Below are positions 33,305-47,222 of a DNA stretch of 64,000 bases, one piece after another; position 1 is the first letter of the stretch; every line of letters begins with the position of its first letter. The stretch is from the NCBI GenBank assembly GCA_905220665.1, contig CAJNAR010000150.1, positions 434,001 to 498,000 on the forward strand, in the 5' to 3' direction. The notes beneath the pieces are model-generated. The model did not search any database, was not told the origin of the DNA, and saw nothing but the letters and a program-made list of their open reading frames with translations. A program made the position numbers and the translations under genes. This DNA is from Albugo candida (lineage: Eukaryota; Oomycota; Peronosporomycetes; Albuginales; Albuginaceae).

Positions 33305-36300
33305 TCAATACGGTTGTAACATGTCTAACTGAAAAGAGCATTGATGCGAGCATCCGGTGGGACAAACATCCTCTACTAAAAACCAGTCTCTCAAATGCTG
33401 AAAATGACCGCCATGCGAGCATACTGGACACCAGACATATAGTCCACGCACTGGAAGTTGACTAAATCGGTACTTAGTCTCGTGTTAGCGGGAAAATGAT
33501 ACAACGTACCAAATCGAGCATCGTGCTGGCATACTGCTACAATGCGGACACAGAGACGGTTGTGATAATGAATTGGATGTGAAATTGGCCGATTCAATTG
33601 GTTTTTGGCAATTCGCGCAATTAGAATATACAAATGTGGATTTCTACAACGTATAGTCAGAAACTCAATTTCTTAGAGCTTAATCGTACCATATTCATTT
33701 GTCGAATGGCAGCGTCATTACATCGCGAAATGATCTCATTGGCGACTCTGTACATCCGAAATTGATGCAGCATCTCAATGTAATGCATAAGCATTTGCTG
33801 CATCCATGAGCTTCCCATAAGCTTTTCCATATTGAATCGCTGACGCATTATAATTGCTATGCAAACGCATGTTTGAAGATCGCCTCTATCGGTGTAATAC
33901 TCTAGCAAATCTTTGAGTATCACATTGCGGAGCCGTCGTAAATCGCCGTGAATGGCGTTTCCATGCACCAAAAGCGACGACGATGTGTTTTTATAATTCG
34001 GAACTGATTGGTAGACATCTTCAGTGCTTGGATTTGAGTTTCGACTGCTGTCTCGCTCATGGACGGGATCAAAAGGGTACGGCTCGAAGCCTTGCATCGC
34101 CTGCGGGTTCACATGATCCAATTGGTCTAGAAGGGATGACGCCGGATTTCTGTGGTGCACACTAATTCTATCTGCACTATGTGCGCCTTTTGCTTTGGCG
34201 TCTCGCGTTTCCATGTCACTTTCGAGCATAAATTTCGATTCGGACATTGCATCATCCTGACTTTGTATCGGTGTGTTTTTCATCGAAGGAGAGGCACTGA
34301 GTGGGATTGAATGATGTGTATCCAGGGTTTCTACCATCTCCAACGTGCTGTCATATAATTGCTGGGTTCTTGCTCGATTTTCATTTTCCGGAGGCAATTC
34401 AAGGCCTGCGGAATCGTTTGCGTGAGAGTCATTATTTTCACCAAAAATAAGGTCCAGAATACGCCACATATTACATAAACTCGCATTACCCGCAACCAAT
34501 GCCACCTACAAAGAGGCTTTAGCAACGACATTAGAGTAACATGCATTGCTACCAGAGCATTTCGTGCGCAAATCTGACTGAATGTCCACGTTTCACTGGC
34601 CAGCACATAATGTTTTGCAAAAAATCGAAATACGACTTCATCGAATCCGAAAGCATCCACAAGATGGAGACAATCATTGAATTCTAATTGAAGCTTCTGT
34701 ATACGTTCTTCCTTTTCTCTGTACAATCTGACATTTCCGTCTAAAATCCCCTCCAACTCCTTAACAGAAAAGAGATTTTCCATCTCAATTAAATGGAGTG
34801 TCGTATCAGGTGCAAGATCGCCACTTTTTTTGATATCCGCGATGGACGAATCCCCGAAATTCATAGTCGGTGTACGGGACTCTGATACTGGAAAACTCTT
34901 TGTGTTGGCCCATGATTCAGTCAGAGACGAGAGATGTGTGTGGGAGGTCGCGCGACTGAGTTTTGTTTGTTGTGTCGATACATTATTCAAATTTCCCATT
35001 TGACGATTGCAGGGCTGAGAATATTTAAAGTGTCGGGTTGACGGATGCATAGTTTGGCTTATTCGGTCGTCTTGAGTGCTAGTGGACCCATCCGAGCCTG
35101 AATACGACAACGCTTTTGCAGGTTGGGTCGTACTCTTTTTTGTAGTAATGCTTTGTTGCAAAGTCGTCGCAATCTCTGGGCCTGTCACTGTGAATAACGA
35201 GCTGTTGGGATGAATATGCGTTTGAATTTTCAATACATTGCAAGATCGGTCTGAATAAAGTCAATTTCTGAGAGGTAGTTTCAAGGTGGATGGGAGTCGT
35301 ACCGATAAATGCGTGTGAGTACGCGATGTGACCTCGCGAACTGAGTGACAATGCTATCGTTGGGATACTTTGATGTGGCTTGAAGCTGTCAGAGAGAGAA
35401 TGAAGCTTGAGCGTGCCATCTTTCGAGCATGCGAGCATGTGCTGCCAATAATTCAAGCCGCCTGAATCTGAGCATCCATCGCTTAGACCTAAAGCGTCGA
35501 TATGTAAATATTGTTACCTTCCGTACTAGCCTGCGATGAATCCATAGAAGATGTCGGTGTGTCGAGCCATAGGATCCCAGACGCGATGTCACTATGACCA
35601 TTCATGGATGCCAATGGAATACAAGGGCGCTGTGTATCCCAAAGATGTATATTATTGTCCATCAACGATGCACTAGTTGCAATTTGATCACTACAATTTG
35701 GACGCCATGCCACACGGCCGACACTTGCAATAGTTTGTATTGTTTGGTGTGGCTGTTGCTGCTTCATGTCCATGTCAGAAAGATCCCATATTTTCACATA
35801 CCGATCCCGACCACCAGAAGCTACGATATTTGACCGATTTGGATGCCAATCAACGGAAAGTACCAAACCTTTATGTGCTGTAAATTTGAGCTCCGGATGA
35901 GCATTTTTTCGAATATCCCAAATCTAGCACACATTTTCATCATCGCACATATGAGTCCCAAGCATCATCTACCTGGATAATTCCATTCTCGAAAGCGGCT
36001 GCAAATCGATTTGGCTGGAAATGGCTGAAGCGGACATCTCGTACACTTTCGGAGCGTGGCTGATACACATTTCCAGCTTTTCCACGCTTATCCTACTCAA
36101 AATTTGTCACTATTTTCCTCACTTGCAAAGATGATCTCATACCCACAGTTTAATAGTTCCATCCTGTGACCCACTCACCAGCAGGTTCCAGTCTGTTGGA
36201 TGCCAGCATATTCGATTCACGGCCCGACGATGGCCGTTGAGAACTCGCTCTGACACCGAGTCAATACAGTGTCTATTTCTATCGCAAAATGTACCTTGAA

Positions 36301-36721
36301 CGTGTTTGTATCCATCTTTTTGGAGGTTCCATATCACAACAACACCGTTTGTAGCAGCAGTCGCTAATAAATGATTGCTTTCTACGCAACGTTTAGACTT
36401 GTGATCTAATTGTATGCATTCGAATTACGTGGATGCCATCGGATGTCATTTGTGCTAAAGTTTAGACTCGATTTCCCAGCACGCAAATTCCGTTTCTCAC
36501 TAAAGCCCATGGCTTCCAGCGCCATAATTCGCAATACTACCATATAAGCGCATAAGGAATAAAATGTGAAGCGATTTGATATTTGTACCATCTCTTCCTC
36601 CGACAGCAACTAATTTATTATTTGGAGAAATTGCTAATGCATTGAGTGGACCGTTAAAGTCGACAGACGAACGCACACTCGACGCGCTTTTGCGCACGGA
36701 ATCTCGCTGACTCGATTCCAT
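33305..36721 (-). CDS. WDR24: WDR24, GATOR2 complex WD40 protein
   Basis: A multi-exon gene; start ATG 36721 (MESSQRDSVRK), stop at 33305-33307. WD40 blades in order: NALAISPNNKLVAVGGRDG, VNRICWHPTDWNLLVSGSQDGTIKLW, VDWHPNRSNIVASGGRDRYVKIWD, ASVGRVAWRPNCSDQIATSA ... NNIHLWDTQRP. Then a linker, RFFAKHYVLASETWTFSQICARNA, and the helical block LLEYYTDRGDLQTCVCIAI ... YIEMLHQFRMYRVANEII. The frame ending at 33657 looks truncated, but spliced exons at about 33600-33305 restore the C-terminal RING-like zinc domain: NCANCQKPIE, CPHCSSMPARCSIW, VWCPVCSHGGHFQHL, CPTGCSHQCSF. WDR24 is a GATOR2 subunit relieving GATOR1 inhibition of TORC1 at the lysosome. The homology is strong along the whole length. 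Confidence 0.9.
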
Positions 36722-36836
36722 TGCACTCACTTTTCGATCAATTACATTAAAAAACTGGTATTTAAGATTTACACAATCAAAAAGTATGATGCTACTTTGG
36801 CTGATATGGGAGCAAAGAAGAGTAAGTGCTGTTCCT

Positions 36837-38072
36837 TCAACCCATTCCTGTGCCTATTTCTTGTTGTAATTGAGTTTCCAATTTACGATACGAAGATTCA
36901 GCGCGATTCCAATCCTTTGAGATCTGCAGACTCCATCGTTCAATGATCTCCAGTCGATCGAGAACAAAGCGCTGCATTAATATCAAAACTTTTTCGGCCA
37001 TTCTAAGTTTTCCCAATTCTTCCAGTTTTGCTCCTGAGGCTATATCGCTGTTTGGTCGAGTCGCACGACGGGCAAAGTCGCTGATTGCTTGTGGAAACTT
37101 TGGAGCTCGGACGTGCATCAATTCGGGAGCGTATTTGGTATATCGACGACATGAATCTGGTTGAATCACCAAAGATGCAGCTTCGATAGCACGTCCAGCT
37201 TCAATTGCGAGAGGATAGCAATTGGAAACGAATTCTTTTAGTGTGCTCGTGTACTCTGGCGAAGTGAGATCAGAGAGTGCCGCACATAATTTTTGCAGTG
37301 CTTCTCGATATAACGCTCCACATTTTTCAACCTGATTTCGTATGCACTCACAGGCTCTCATCTCTGACACGTGCATTGAAATTTGTGCTTGGATTTCTTG
37401 AGCGTCGGAGCTGGGAACAGTATGCAAGAAGGAGCACAGTAAGCTCTGTTTTTCTCGCTTAAGATTTTCTAGCCGCATGGAAGGATCCATCTGATCAGCT
37501 CCAATTTGTTCCCTTCGATCCATGGAATCCATCGACGGCAAACATAAATCCCTTAGCGCTACGGACTGCCGTTCCAAACGATGCAATTCCGCGTCGACAG
37601 ACAGCGAAGCACCCAATTTCGAATTTAATTCCTTTTTGAGTTTTCTCACTCGTTTCTCATGATTTCCCCAAAAGAAGCGTCGATAATTTTGCTTATTATC
37701 CTGACGCACAATCTTCTCAAGAAGTGCTTTCTGCGACTGTAGCATCAATTTGGAATCCTTTTTGGTCTTTTGTAATTCTGACTCGAGTTTCTCAAGTTCC
37801 TGCTTATCCAAACCCGTACATTGTGACTGTCGATGTAAGCGCTCAATCTCCTGATTCATTTCTTCATATCGCTGTAAGAATTGACTTCCCACATGAGAAT
37901 TTACAACATGTTCTCCAAGCGATGTCGTACTTGCTCTTCCCATTTGTCCAAGCGATTTAGAACGTTTGTTTTCACACACACGTAGAGAGTATACATCTTG
38001 CAAGCTTGGTGTCGCGGTAGTAGTCGATGGGTACCGGGTCACCGAGCGTGAATTTCTCAAATGTAGTGGCAT
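36837..38072 (-). CDS. hypothetical coiled-coil protein
   Basis: A single exon of 411 residues, no family recognised. A Ser/Thr-rich basic N-terminus (first about 60 residues) is followed by strong heptad regions at about 65-130 (FLQRYEEMNQEIERLHRQ, LEKLESELQKTKKDSKLML) and 140-215. The C-terminal half is helical with fewer heptads (GALYREALQKLCAALSDL, KLRMAEKVLILMQRFVLDRLEI). There are no membrane segments. It lies 115 nt upstream of WDR24 on the same strand. A cytoskeletal or scaffold role is possible but unsupported. Confidence 0.7.
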   Translation of the reverse strand: MPLHLRNSRSVTRYPSTTTATPSLQDVYSLRVCENKRSKSLGQMGRASTTSLGEHVVNSHVGSQFLQRYEEMNQEIERLHRQSQCTGLDKQELEKLESELQKTKKDSKLMLQSQKALLEKIVRQDNKQNYRRFFWGNHEKRVRKLKKELNSKLGASLSVDAELHRLERQSVALRDLCLPSMDSMDRREQIGADQMDPSMRLENLKREKQSLLCSFLHTVPSSDAQEIQAQISMHVSEMRACECIRNQVEKCGALYREALQKLCAALSDLTSPEYTSTLKEFVSNCYPLAIEAGRAIEAASLVIQPDSCRRYTKYAPELMHVRAPKFPQAISDFARRATRPNSDIASGAKLEELGKLRMAEKVLILMQRFVLDRLEIIERWSLQISKDWNRAESSYRKLETQLQQEIGTGMG

Positions 38073-38770
38073 TATAGATATATCGACTATTAGCGGTCAG
38101 TTATGATCAATTATGTTCTCTATACATACACGTAACTAACGCGAGGTGATTCACCCTTTTGAAGAGTGTCGTCGCATGGGTAGAGCACACAATCTGACGC
38201 AAGAAGTGGGACATGTGTACAGCCGACGGGGATAGGTCTGAAAAATTCTAGGAGGCTTCTGTGGTGCTTGTACCAAAGCATATATCTTTGTCAGTCACTT
38301 TGATGCGTGTTTTCTCCCGAAAGGATGTGCATGTAACTGTAAGTTGTCAGAAGAAGCCAGTATGAAACTTTAGACCTCATTCGTATCCTCAATAATTCAC
38401 GTTAATTGAGATCATTACGCATCCAGTCATTCGGAATGCTTTCTGAGAAATGGTGTTTGACTGTCTGAGTCAAATAAGCAAAAGTGCAACAGAGATGAAG
38501 ATACATGAATGGTATATTACTTGGTCGAATCTATATTGTGTATACTACATTAGAGGGAGAGAAATGCGAGGGTAACGTTTCTCATGATCGGATCGGAAAG
38601 ACCTTTCTTCACTCAGAGCTATCTGCGTCATGGAGTGTAGCCGCTGTGACAGATTTAATCGTTTTAACAAAACGGCCTTTAACCCGCGGACGTGCGTTCG
38701 CTAGCGCTTTCCGAACTCCATAACGCACAGTTTTCTGTAATAAACGCTGATAATACGATAATTAGTAATG
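38073..38770. other. intergenic stretch, about 700 nt
   Basis: Between two minus-strand genes. A plus-strand frame at 38505-38723 is open but has no domain and no good context. No RNA gene or repeat seen. Confidence 0.45.
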
Positions 38771-39325
38771 TTATATGATACTACCATTGTGTACCTTTTC
38801 TCGTTTACGCATATACTTTGAGAGTAGTTTCTGCCGAGCTCGTGGTGAATATATTCCAATATAGTTTACTTTTTTATACTGGAGAGTATCCTGAGACCAA
38901 TCACTTTGCAGGGATTCGTTTTTTTCTACTAACGAGTGGTCATACCGAATAGACGGCAATGGACGCGCCAAGAAACAATCTTCAAAGCGTTGATATCGTG
39001 GCTTTCTCTCGTGGTAAAAGCTCTGTGGAGCTTTAGCTTTAGCTTGCTGCCATTCCAACACGACGCTAAGAAACAACCGCTGCGAGCTCACATGCTATCA
39101 ATGCGTGTTTAGTGTCAGCACCACGATTTTACATACAAGAAATCGTACCTGTAATGCATCTCTTGCGTCAGCGGCATTTTGTGATCGCAAATTCCATAAT
39201 CGTAGACATTCTATCATCCGATCGCTATTAATGCTATGTGCCACGAACCTCAACTGATCATCAAAGCAAATATGTGTCTTGTTCGAATCCGAATACGTCG
39301 TCAGTGAAGACGCAAACATTAGCAA
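38771..39325 (-). CDS. hypothetical small basic protein, two exons
   Basis: Two frames join through a 54-nt GT-AG intron (about 39093-39150): ...DARDALQ then HVSSQRLFLSVV. The product is about 180 residues, with LRLWNLRSQNAADARDAL, FLSVVLEWQQAKAKAP, KPRYQRFEDCFLARPLPSIR and a basic end (RARQKLLSKYMRKREK). I do not recognise the family. No signal or membrane segment. The end may be wrong, because the last codons contain a possible splice donor (AAGGTACAC), and the start is uncertain because an upstream exon cannot be excluded. It lies just downstream of the lipid-transfer gene on the same strand. Confidence 0.5.
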
Positions 39326-39577
39326 AATTTCCCAATCAGTCGTTAGAGTGCGTGATTCTTAATCACTGACTTGATTGTAAGGAGTGTGTTATGAGCATAT
39401 TTTGTCAAAGAATTCGTATTCGCATCCGATTAGGGTTGAGCTGTGGACATTTGGCAAGTAATTCAGTGCTACACGCATTGGCTATTTTCAGAGACAGCAA
39501 CAATCTGACATCAAATTACTTGCGATTGAGGGAAAGGTTAAAGCAGCTGTAGGAATCAGTTTCGAGGTATATCTGTT

Positions 39578-42500
39578 TTACGCAAACTTCATATTTCTGG
39601 AGAAATAGGATCGTTTTTCCCGTTCTGATTGTTCCTTATCCGAATGCAATTCCCCGCACTCTTTTGCCGATTGTGATGCGCTTTGAACCGTTATATTGCT
39701 CATTTCCAGACATTCTTCTTGTTTGAATAAATTACGCAAGCTTCGGGTCGATTCGGCACTCCGAATGACGGAGCCAGATGTTTCGATAGTGGAGGCACGA
39801 GGTCGCAGGGACAGAGGCTTTTGTGAAAGTGCCAATTGAAATGTGTCTGTGGCTCCAATTGACACCTCCTTTAGCATTTTTTTTTTGGTTTGTTTCGACT
39901 TTTTCTGACTTGAGAATGAAAATGGGACGACATAATTGTAATTTGCCACATGTGTCAATGTCTTCAAAGGCGCTAATGCTTCGAAATTCGCCCAACGCGA
40001 TGTACCAAATTGATCGCGAAGAAAATTGGCAATATTTGTAAAGTTTCGGCCGACTTGAGACAAAATGTCGAGAATCACATCGCGACGAATACGTAGCAGC
40101 AGGTTCATCAATGAGCATGTTTTATCGCAGTACACCAATGCATGTATTTTGATCTGAAAGCCTCGCATTTCCTCGAGCGATTGCTGAGAAGAAGCATTGT
40201 CCTTGTTCTTGTACGTGACAAAAGCTTCGATGGTACCGATGCGAATGTGCTTGAACAAAAACTTTCTCGATTCAGACCGTCCACGAGCTCGAATTTCCGG
40301 GTCTTGGAGCTCTTCGTCGTCCTCTCCCGGCGATTCCGACTCAATGCGACTGTCGATTAATGACTCTTTTCGAGTCGAACTGCTGGTAATAAACTCTTTC
40401 CAATCTTTTGGTCGGATCACTTCTGTCGATGACCGTATTTGAATGCCACTAGCCCACGTATACGGTGTAGTACGAGACGCAATTTGAGCCGCTTTGCGAA
40501 GTGCTGTGCCAACTCCAAGTCGTTCATTGGTATACGTGCCTTGATTTTGAGCATCTAAAGTCAGAAATTGAGATCTTATGTGCTGTGCATTTTTCTTGGC
40601 GACTTGAGATGTTGTGGTTTCCATAGAGGAAGAAAAATAGGTCGATAGCTGAAGGATTAAATCTTGGGTGATGCAAAGCTGGACTGGATGAACGTTGACC
40701 TCAAAATGCTGAATAACGCCAAGCTCTCCACACGGACGAGTGATTTCAGCGTCCATACGCAGGAAGAAATCGTTTTCGCCAATGCAAGTTGTGTTGGAAG
40801 TTGGTAGAAGAAGTTCGGGGTAATAGGTTCCAGGACTGAGATTCCAACACGAAAAATTTTCAATTTTTAATGAGCACGCACCCGACTTGTCTTTTTGCTG
40901 TTTGAGCGTGAAAACGACCTCATTCAATCTCAGTTGTAAGATGTCTGCGTGGATAGCGCCGAGACGTACTATCGAACTATGAAGCGCAAATTCGACTTTT
41001 GTACTGGATCGCTTTGCCGACTTGTTGGTAGCCTGGATGCCGAGTTTACGCACTGCCTCACATATCACATCATATTCTGTGGTCGCTCGTTTGATTTCCG
41101 TCGTAAGAGGATCTCCAGAGTCTGTGTAAATGCCTGACGTCGAGGAAGAATGAGAAGATGGTATTCTTGGACGTGGTGCTCCAAAAGCATTCACATAGTA
41201 ATCTTGATCGCAATCAGCAGCTCGTCTTTCGATGGAGGCATTCCATTGACACGATTGCCACCATTGCAGGTACGAGATCTCCCACTGTAATTGTTTTTTC
41301 AACAAACTCATCTGCTTTAAGGAATTAGGATCCGTGTTTCCAGCTTTTGCCAGTCGTTTTACTTGCGAGTTCCAAAGACTTTCTGATTGAGCGTCTCGAG
41401 AGTCTTTAGCGTCCAAGATCGTCTTGATAGATTCAACACTTTGTAGTATGATATCTTTACAGGTGACATGCAAATTCGCCTGTAGATCAGAAATGCTTAT
41501 CTGTACATCTCTGGCGATGCTCGCCTCACGTGACAGCTGCACAATCACATTTAGCGGCATTGGTGCGACGACTTGGCGATACAGCCCTGATGTAGTTGGG
41601 CAGTATGATCCATCCGCCAAAGCCCGAAGCCAAATGGCTTTTGACGTGACATCAACATCGAGTGGAGCAGCAAAGGACTCGGATCCGTGTATAGAAATAT
41701 CGATCATTTCCAGCCTAAAATCTTGCGACACAAACTTTTTCAAAACGCCATCGTGGAGCGCTAAAAGCGTCGATCCCTACAGAGAAACCTTTGTGATGTC
41801 TTTCGCATTGGAAAAAAAGCATCACACACCTTATGAGTAGCGTCCTGGAAGTTAATTTGGCAATCGACAAACTTGAACAAGAGATAAGCTTCCATCTCGT
41901 CAAGTGGAAACGATGATGACTCACGTGTCGAATTCTGAGATTCCGATTCGGAATGGCATGTTGGCTGAAAGATTTGACCGCTTTCAAATCTCTCTCCATT
42001 CAGAATCGCGAAAAATTTCGGATCTTCAGCCAGTGATGTAGGTTTCTTTGGTGTCACAACAGTGTCCGAGGGATGCTCGACTGAATCCCGGCATATTGTG
42101 CTATTTCCAGCGACGTTTTCCTGTCGAGAGAGAACTCGAAGTAAATGTAATCCGCTATGGACAATATCAATCAATGTTTTGATTCCTTCAAGCGTCAGCA
42201 AAATTCGCATTTCTTTCGTTCCAAAACCCATCCGAAAGCCTGAATGACGAAATTCTTGGAGAAAAACGCATTGAGAATCGTATTCGTGTTGATTCTTCTC
42301 ACTCAAAACTTCCTCTTCGGTATCTCTGAATCGAAAGGGATTGTGTTGTGTTATTGCAAAGTGATCCAAGATGCTTTTCCTCGAACTGGATCGATCTTCT
42401 TTAGCGGTAAAGTCTTGATGGCGAGACTTTGATTCCGAAGGCTTCAAGCTCGAAACGACCTTCAAATCATCCATTTTTGATCTCTTCCCTCCAACATGCA

Positions 42501-45500
42501 CACACGCGTAATGCACGGAAAAGCAGGGCTCTCCTCGGCTTCCAGAATGAGCAGTGCAGATACGACATTCGACCTTTTTTGTCACAATTGCTAAATCTTG
42601 TATTTCCCAAACAGCTCGGTCGTCGGAGATACCTGCGACTACTTTGGTTGTGACTTCGATGCTGTCATTGACGAAAGCCCGGATTCCGATCAAATGGTTC
42701 TGGTTCGCGTAGATTGCAGCGTCAATATTTGATATTTTGAATGCATCAATGTGGAAGCTTTTCCATATCTGCTGCACTTGAAATCTGGCTGGAAAGGAGG
42801 TTTTCTCGGCATTTTGGTTCTTTTCAAATTGTCGAAAAGCTGGTTTTGGTGTCGATTGTTGTGATAGAAGCATTTTGTAGGCTTTTACGAACGCAATCAG
42901 CCACTCGAGTTGGTTCAAGTAGAGCACAATCGTGCTTCTAGACGCCATTTCCTGCTTACTTGCAGTGCGATTGCAGCTGAATGAGTACAAGGTGCTGGAG
43001 GCGATCTCTCCTTTGAAATGCACATCAAGCTCGGAAAAGGCTTCCTCTCGGTATATCTGCGTGTACGCTGAAGCCTTTTTGGTGAATGCACTCTTCTTGC
43101 TGCTGTTCCACAGCAATGCGACCTCACATGTGATGCTGCTGATCTCAACCATGTTGGAGAGTGCTTCCGGTTCCGTTCTCAGATGTAAGCGGTTGACACT
43201 CATACTGACAGTGTGGAGAGCCCAACCGAGAGACCAATTTTGCGCTGAAATGGACAGAGAATCGAACGAGTTTTCAGGATTGAATAAATGCAAAGTAGTA
43301 CTTTCGACCAAAATGTGCAAATTTCCATCAAAATGATTCCAAAGGATATCCCAAATGAATGGTTTTGGCGTATTTGATGGCTTTGTAACACAACTTCTCG
43401 CTATGAGCTTCCAAAGCTCCACTATCGAAGGCAATTGTTTTGGACTGAACGCGATAACGGGAGTCAAAATGTTCGCTTCTATGAATACAAAGTATTTCCA
43501 ATCGCTCTCAATGCTTAGTTGCGATTCTTTTTTCACATTTGCATCAAAGCGAAATTGATCGATTGCAAGAAGAGGAACGCTAAAGTTTCGTATATAGAAG
43601 GAGACGTTATTTGCTTCGATGAGAGCGCTACTATGAGATGGAAGACGAGCTCGAGATGGAGTGATCTGATGATCGAGATCGAGGCTCACTTGCTTGACAC
43701 TCAGAGAGAAAATAAAGCCATTGGACGGGATCACGCTTTGAATGTCAATTCTTTCCCGCATGTCCTCGGTATAGTATTGTCGCTTCTTGTCGTGTTTGTA
43801 AGTGTTTGTGACTGCTTTCACCCTTTTGATCCAGGCTTTGGAAGCAAACACATCATTCCTGACGTCCGCTGAAGGATCCGAAGGCTTTGATGGATCTTCA
43901 AATATAAGCATTTGTGACTTCATCATTTCCCTCTCTTCCAGAGCCTCGACCCAAATTGGGTGAATACGCTGAAGCCAAGATGCAAGAGGATCATCCAAGC
44001 ATTCGACATTACAATCTGTCACTCGAATCCAAAGATTCTGACGTCGCGTTCGAGTCGTAAATTCCTGAAAATATTGTGAAAAAGTGGGATGTTGGGGTCT
44101 CCAGTACTTTTGTGCCATACGAATCGCCTCTTCTTTGTGAGGTTCCACCGCTTTGGAGAGAGATTCAATGATACACGTGGTGTCCCATTCAACGGCGAGA
44201 CGAAGACATACTCCATCAAATGTCAGTAGAATTCCATCCAGGTTTGACAAATCGTCAGCAGAAGCTCTTCCCGTGCTCACTTTTCGAGCTTGCAGCAATT
44301 GCTCAAAGTAGCCGTAAACGTAGTCCAGAGATTTATTCAGCGTGTGCTTGACGATCAAGCTGTTTATGGACAGCACTTGCTGGGTGCCCGTAGAAACGCA
44401 AACGGATTGAAATTCCCACCAATCTGGCATATCGTACCCAGCAAACACACCGATACAAAGCTTGCTTTCAATTCCTTCTACCAGTGACACTTTAATTGAT
44501 ATATTGGTAGCATACAGTCGATGAAGCTTCATACCCGACGCACTGATGAGATGTGTAAACAACAGCTCATTTCGCTTGCATTCTTCGACGTCATCCATGG
44601 GGATATGGAGGCCTACCCGGCGATTAATTCGACTCTTCTCGTCGGTACAAAATGTCGCGTGGGCTTTTCGAACTCGGTAAAGCATTTCCCAGGCGGATAA
44701 CGTGATGCTCCTAACGAGTTCCATGACTCGAAGTTGACTTTCAAGGTCCCAAGCAAGCCAGACAGAGTCAATGTATAGATCGAGAACGCTTTGGTCACAA
44801 GTAGTGATACGCATTTCTTCCAGAGAAAAGGTGTGAGCGTAGAGATACACGGATGCTTGCGTCTCGCGAGAATGCATATCGAATGATGAAAAGCACGTAG
44901 AAGAAGAGCTACGGTATCCGCCAGCTCTCAATGAGACCTGAGAGCGCCACGCATGCGGTCGAAAACGGCGGTCCGAATAAGGCTCTTTTCTATCCTTATC
45001 CAACGTCAAATCGACTTTCGATCGTGGTGCTGAGCATCCCTTTTTTGGAAAGTTGGTCGATGCCTCAATCTCCGAAATTGACATCAGCAAGCGATGTGTG
45101 TGCTTACAGCTCGCCATCACAAGCGATTCAGCTGATACATAATCGACGCAGCTGTGGTCTTGCCACATGGACGGGAAAATGGCGATAATGTTTGTGATTG
45201 TCAGACGGAATACCAGTCTTTCCGTCGTGTTTGAGAAGATCTCATCGGCCGCATTCTTCATTTTTGGGACCAAAGGCCCAGGATGAAGACCGTACATTTC
45301 ATGAGCTTCACTCTCGTATTTGTCTTGAATAAAGGAAGATATGACGCATAGTAGCACTTCAGCCATTCCACCGACCGCATGAAGCGTCTGAGAAGACCAC
45401 TTGACTTCAAGCCATTCAGCCTTCACGTCCATTTCTGCATATTGCTCTCGAGCAATCAATCGCGTTGTAGGAGAAAGAAAGACTCTCATAAAGTCGAGTG

Positions 45501-47170
45501 ACAAGAAGGCCATTTTGTGGATTTGAGGCTCTTTGAGATAAAAAAGTTGCAAGCGAGAGCATTGAATTTCGGCTTTGGATCGCACGCCGAGATTTTCTTC
45601 CGAGAGGAATGGATGAGCGTAAAGTGTGATTTCTTCGATGAGAATTAACGTGTTTGGAACGGCTTTTAGGAATACGTCACAGAATTCCTCGACAGCTTTC
45701 AGTTGCATTTCAGTCCGAATCACTTTGACTTGGATGTGGATCTCCATCCTCGCGTGCGATCGACAGGCCGAGTCGTGTCTCAGGCCATCGGCTGGGCTTC
45801 TGGATTTCGTGATAGCTTGATACGAAGCTTCTACAGCCGCAGTAACCCAACGTCGAAGATCTTTACTGATAGTGAATGTGATTCCGCGACTTTCAACCAT
45901 TACTTTCAACTTTGATGCTTCTATGTCCTCTGTTGGTGCTATTTCCGATGAGATTGTGGAAGTCTCCCAATTGAATTCTCCTTTGATATAATCCCATCGA
46001 AGAAAGTCGAGGATACTCGTCTTTGTGCATCGATCTCTTATTTCTATTGAGACTGGCCCAGAATCGATACTCATAAGACGTTCGGTACATTGGCTTTCCC
46101 AAGAACGTTTTTGAATCTGTTCTTGGATCTGTATGGCGACTTTGCCCACAGATGTGACCATGGAAGCTTCAAAATGCGATATAATGTTGATGGAGCATTG
46201 TTGGACCTCCACGGAAACGTATTCTGGAAGCTGATGCAGAATTGCGTTCAAGCCAGAAAGGGCATCCGTCTTATTCACAGAACAATTCCCGGGGTCCTTG
46301 AAGATCAGCTCACGCAAAAAGCTGAGGTAGTCGATGGTCACATGCACACCCGAACAAACGACCATGATGGAAGAAGGTACCGGGATTGTGTAGCCTGTAC
46401 TGCTTTTATTGGAAAATCTCGCGTGTAAGAGAGTCTTATGGACGACACATGTGCCCATAAACCCCTTCATACTCATTTTCGATGGCTCATTATAAAACGC
46501 ATCCAATACAATTTGTACTTGATCTTTGATCGCATCAAATTGCGCTTTTAAGGTGAATTCTATTTTCTGTAAGGAAATCAATCTCAGACATCAAATACGG
46601 ACATAAAAGGAATACCTCTGCACAAAGTATGTCTTCTTTTGCGTCGTCATACACATTCACTGCACATTGGGATATTTTGATTTGTATCAAATGCACAAAA
46701 TAGAGAAAGACTCGTTTTTTTAGCCAGAAATACGGCTTTGCTGCCATTTGCATACATATAGAGCTTTTTTGTGCGAATTGAATTTCGTCGTCTCTGACAG
46801 TCAAATCGATGCGAATGTCGTCAAAACACACAGTTATTAAGCTCTGATGCATTGGCGAGCATACAAATCGCCATACATTTTTCCAAAAGATAAATCTGAT
46901 GGACGTAATGCGTAGAGACAATGCGACATACTGATGTACTCTTATGTTCGACAGGAACCCGTCTAAGCAGAGATGCATCGCTATCAGGATCAGGTGGGAA
47001 GGGAGGAAACTGTGGGGTACGTTTGCATATTTGAGAAACAACGCGCGATACGATAAATCCAAGTATCTATAGAGAATGCCTTTAGTTTACTACATTGGTG
47101 ATACCGCTTGAGATCAAACCTTGTGGAAAAAACACACAAGAAGAGCGAGTTTGATGTGAAGCATCCACAT
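39578..47170 (-). CDS. BLTP2: bridge-like lipid transfer protein, BLTP2/Hobbit/SABRE/FMP27 family
   Basis: The largest gene here, about 2,500 residues. First exon 47120-47170 (MWMLHIKLALLVCFFHK) joins 47066-47021 (ILGFIVSRVVSQICK), then HGFLSNIRVHQYVALSLRITSIRFIFW. Short introns near 46572-46610 and 41744-41800 link the long exons: ...ILCAE to KIEFTLKAQFD, and ...DATHK to GSTLLALHDGVLKKF. The N-terminal hydrophobic anchor, the SLRITSIRFIFW strand, FVDCQINFQDATHKGS, HFEVNVHPVQLCIT and the C-terminal CDKTCSLMNLLLRIRRDVI track the human BLTP2 order I remember. The family forms a long groove of repeated beta modules moving lipid between ER and plasma membrane. Length is near the usual 2,200-2,600. 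Confidence is high for the family; exact exon ends near the start are inferred. Confidence 0.85.
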
Positions 47171-47222
47171 GCTGGAGCACGAAAGGTTACGATAATATCG
47201 GTACTATACCGACGTTATCGTT

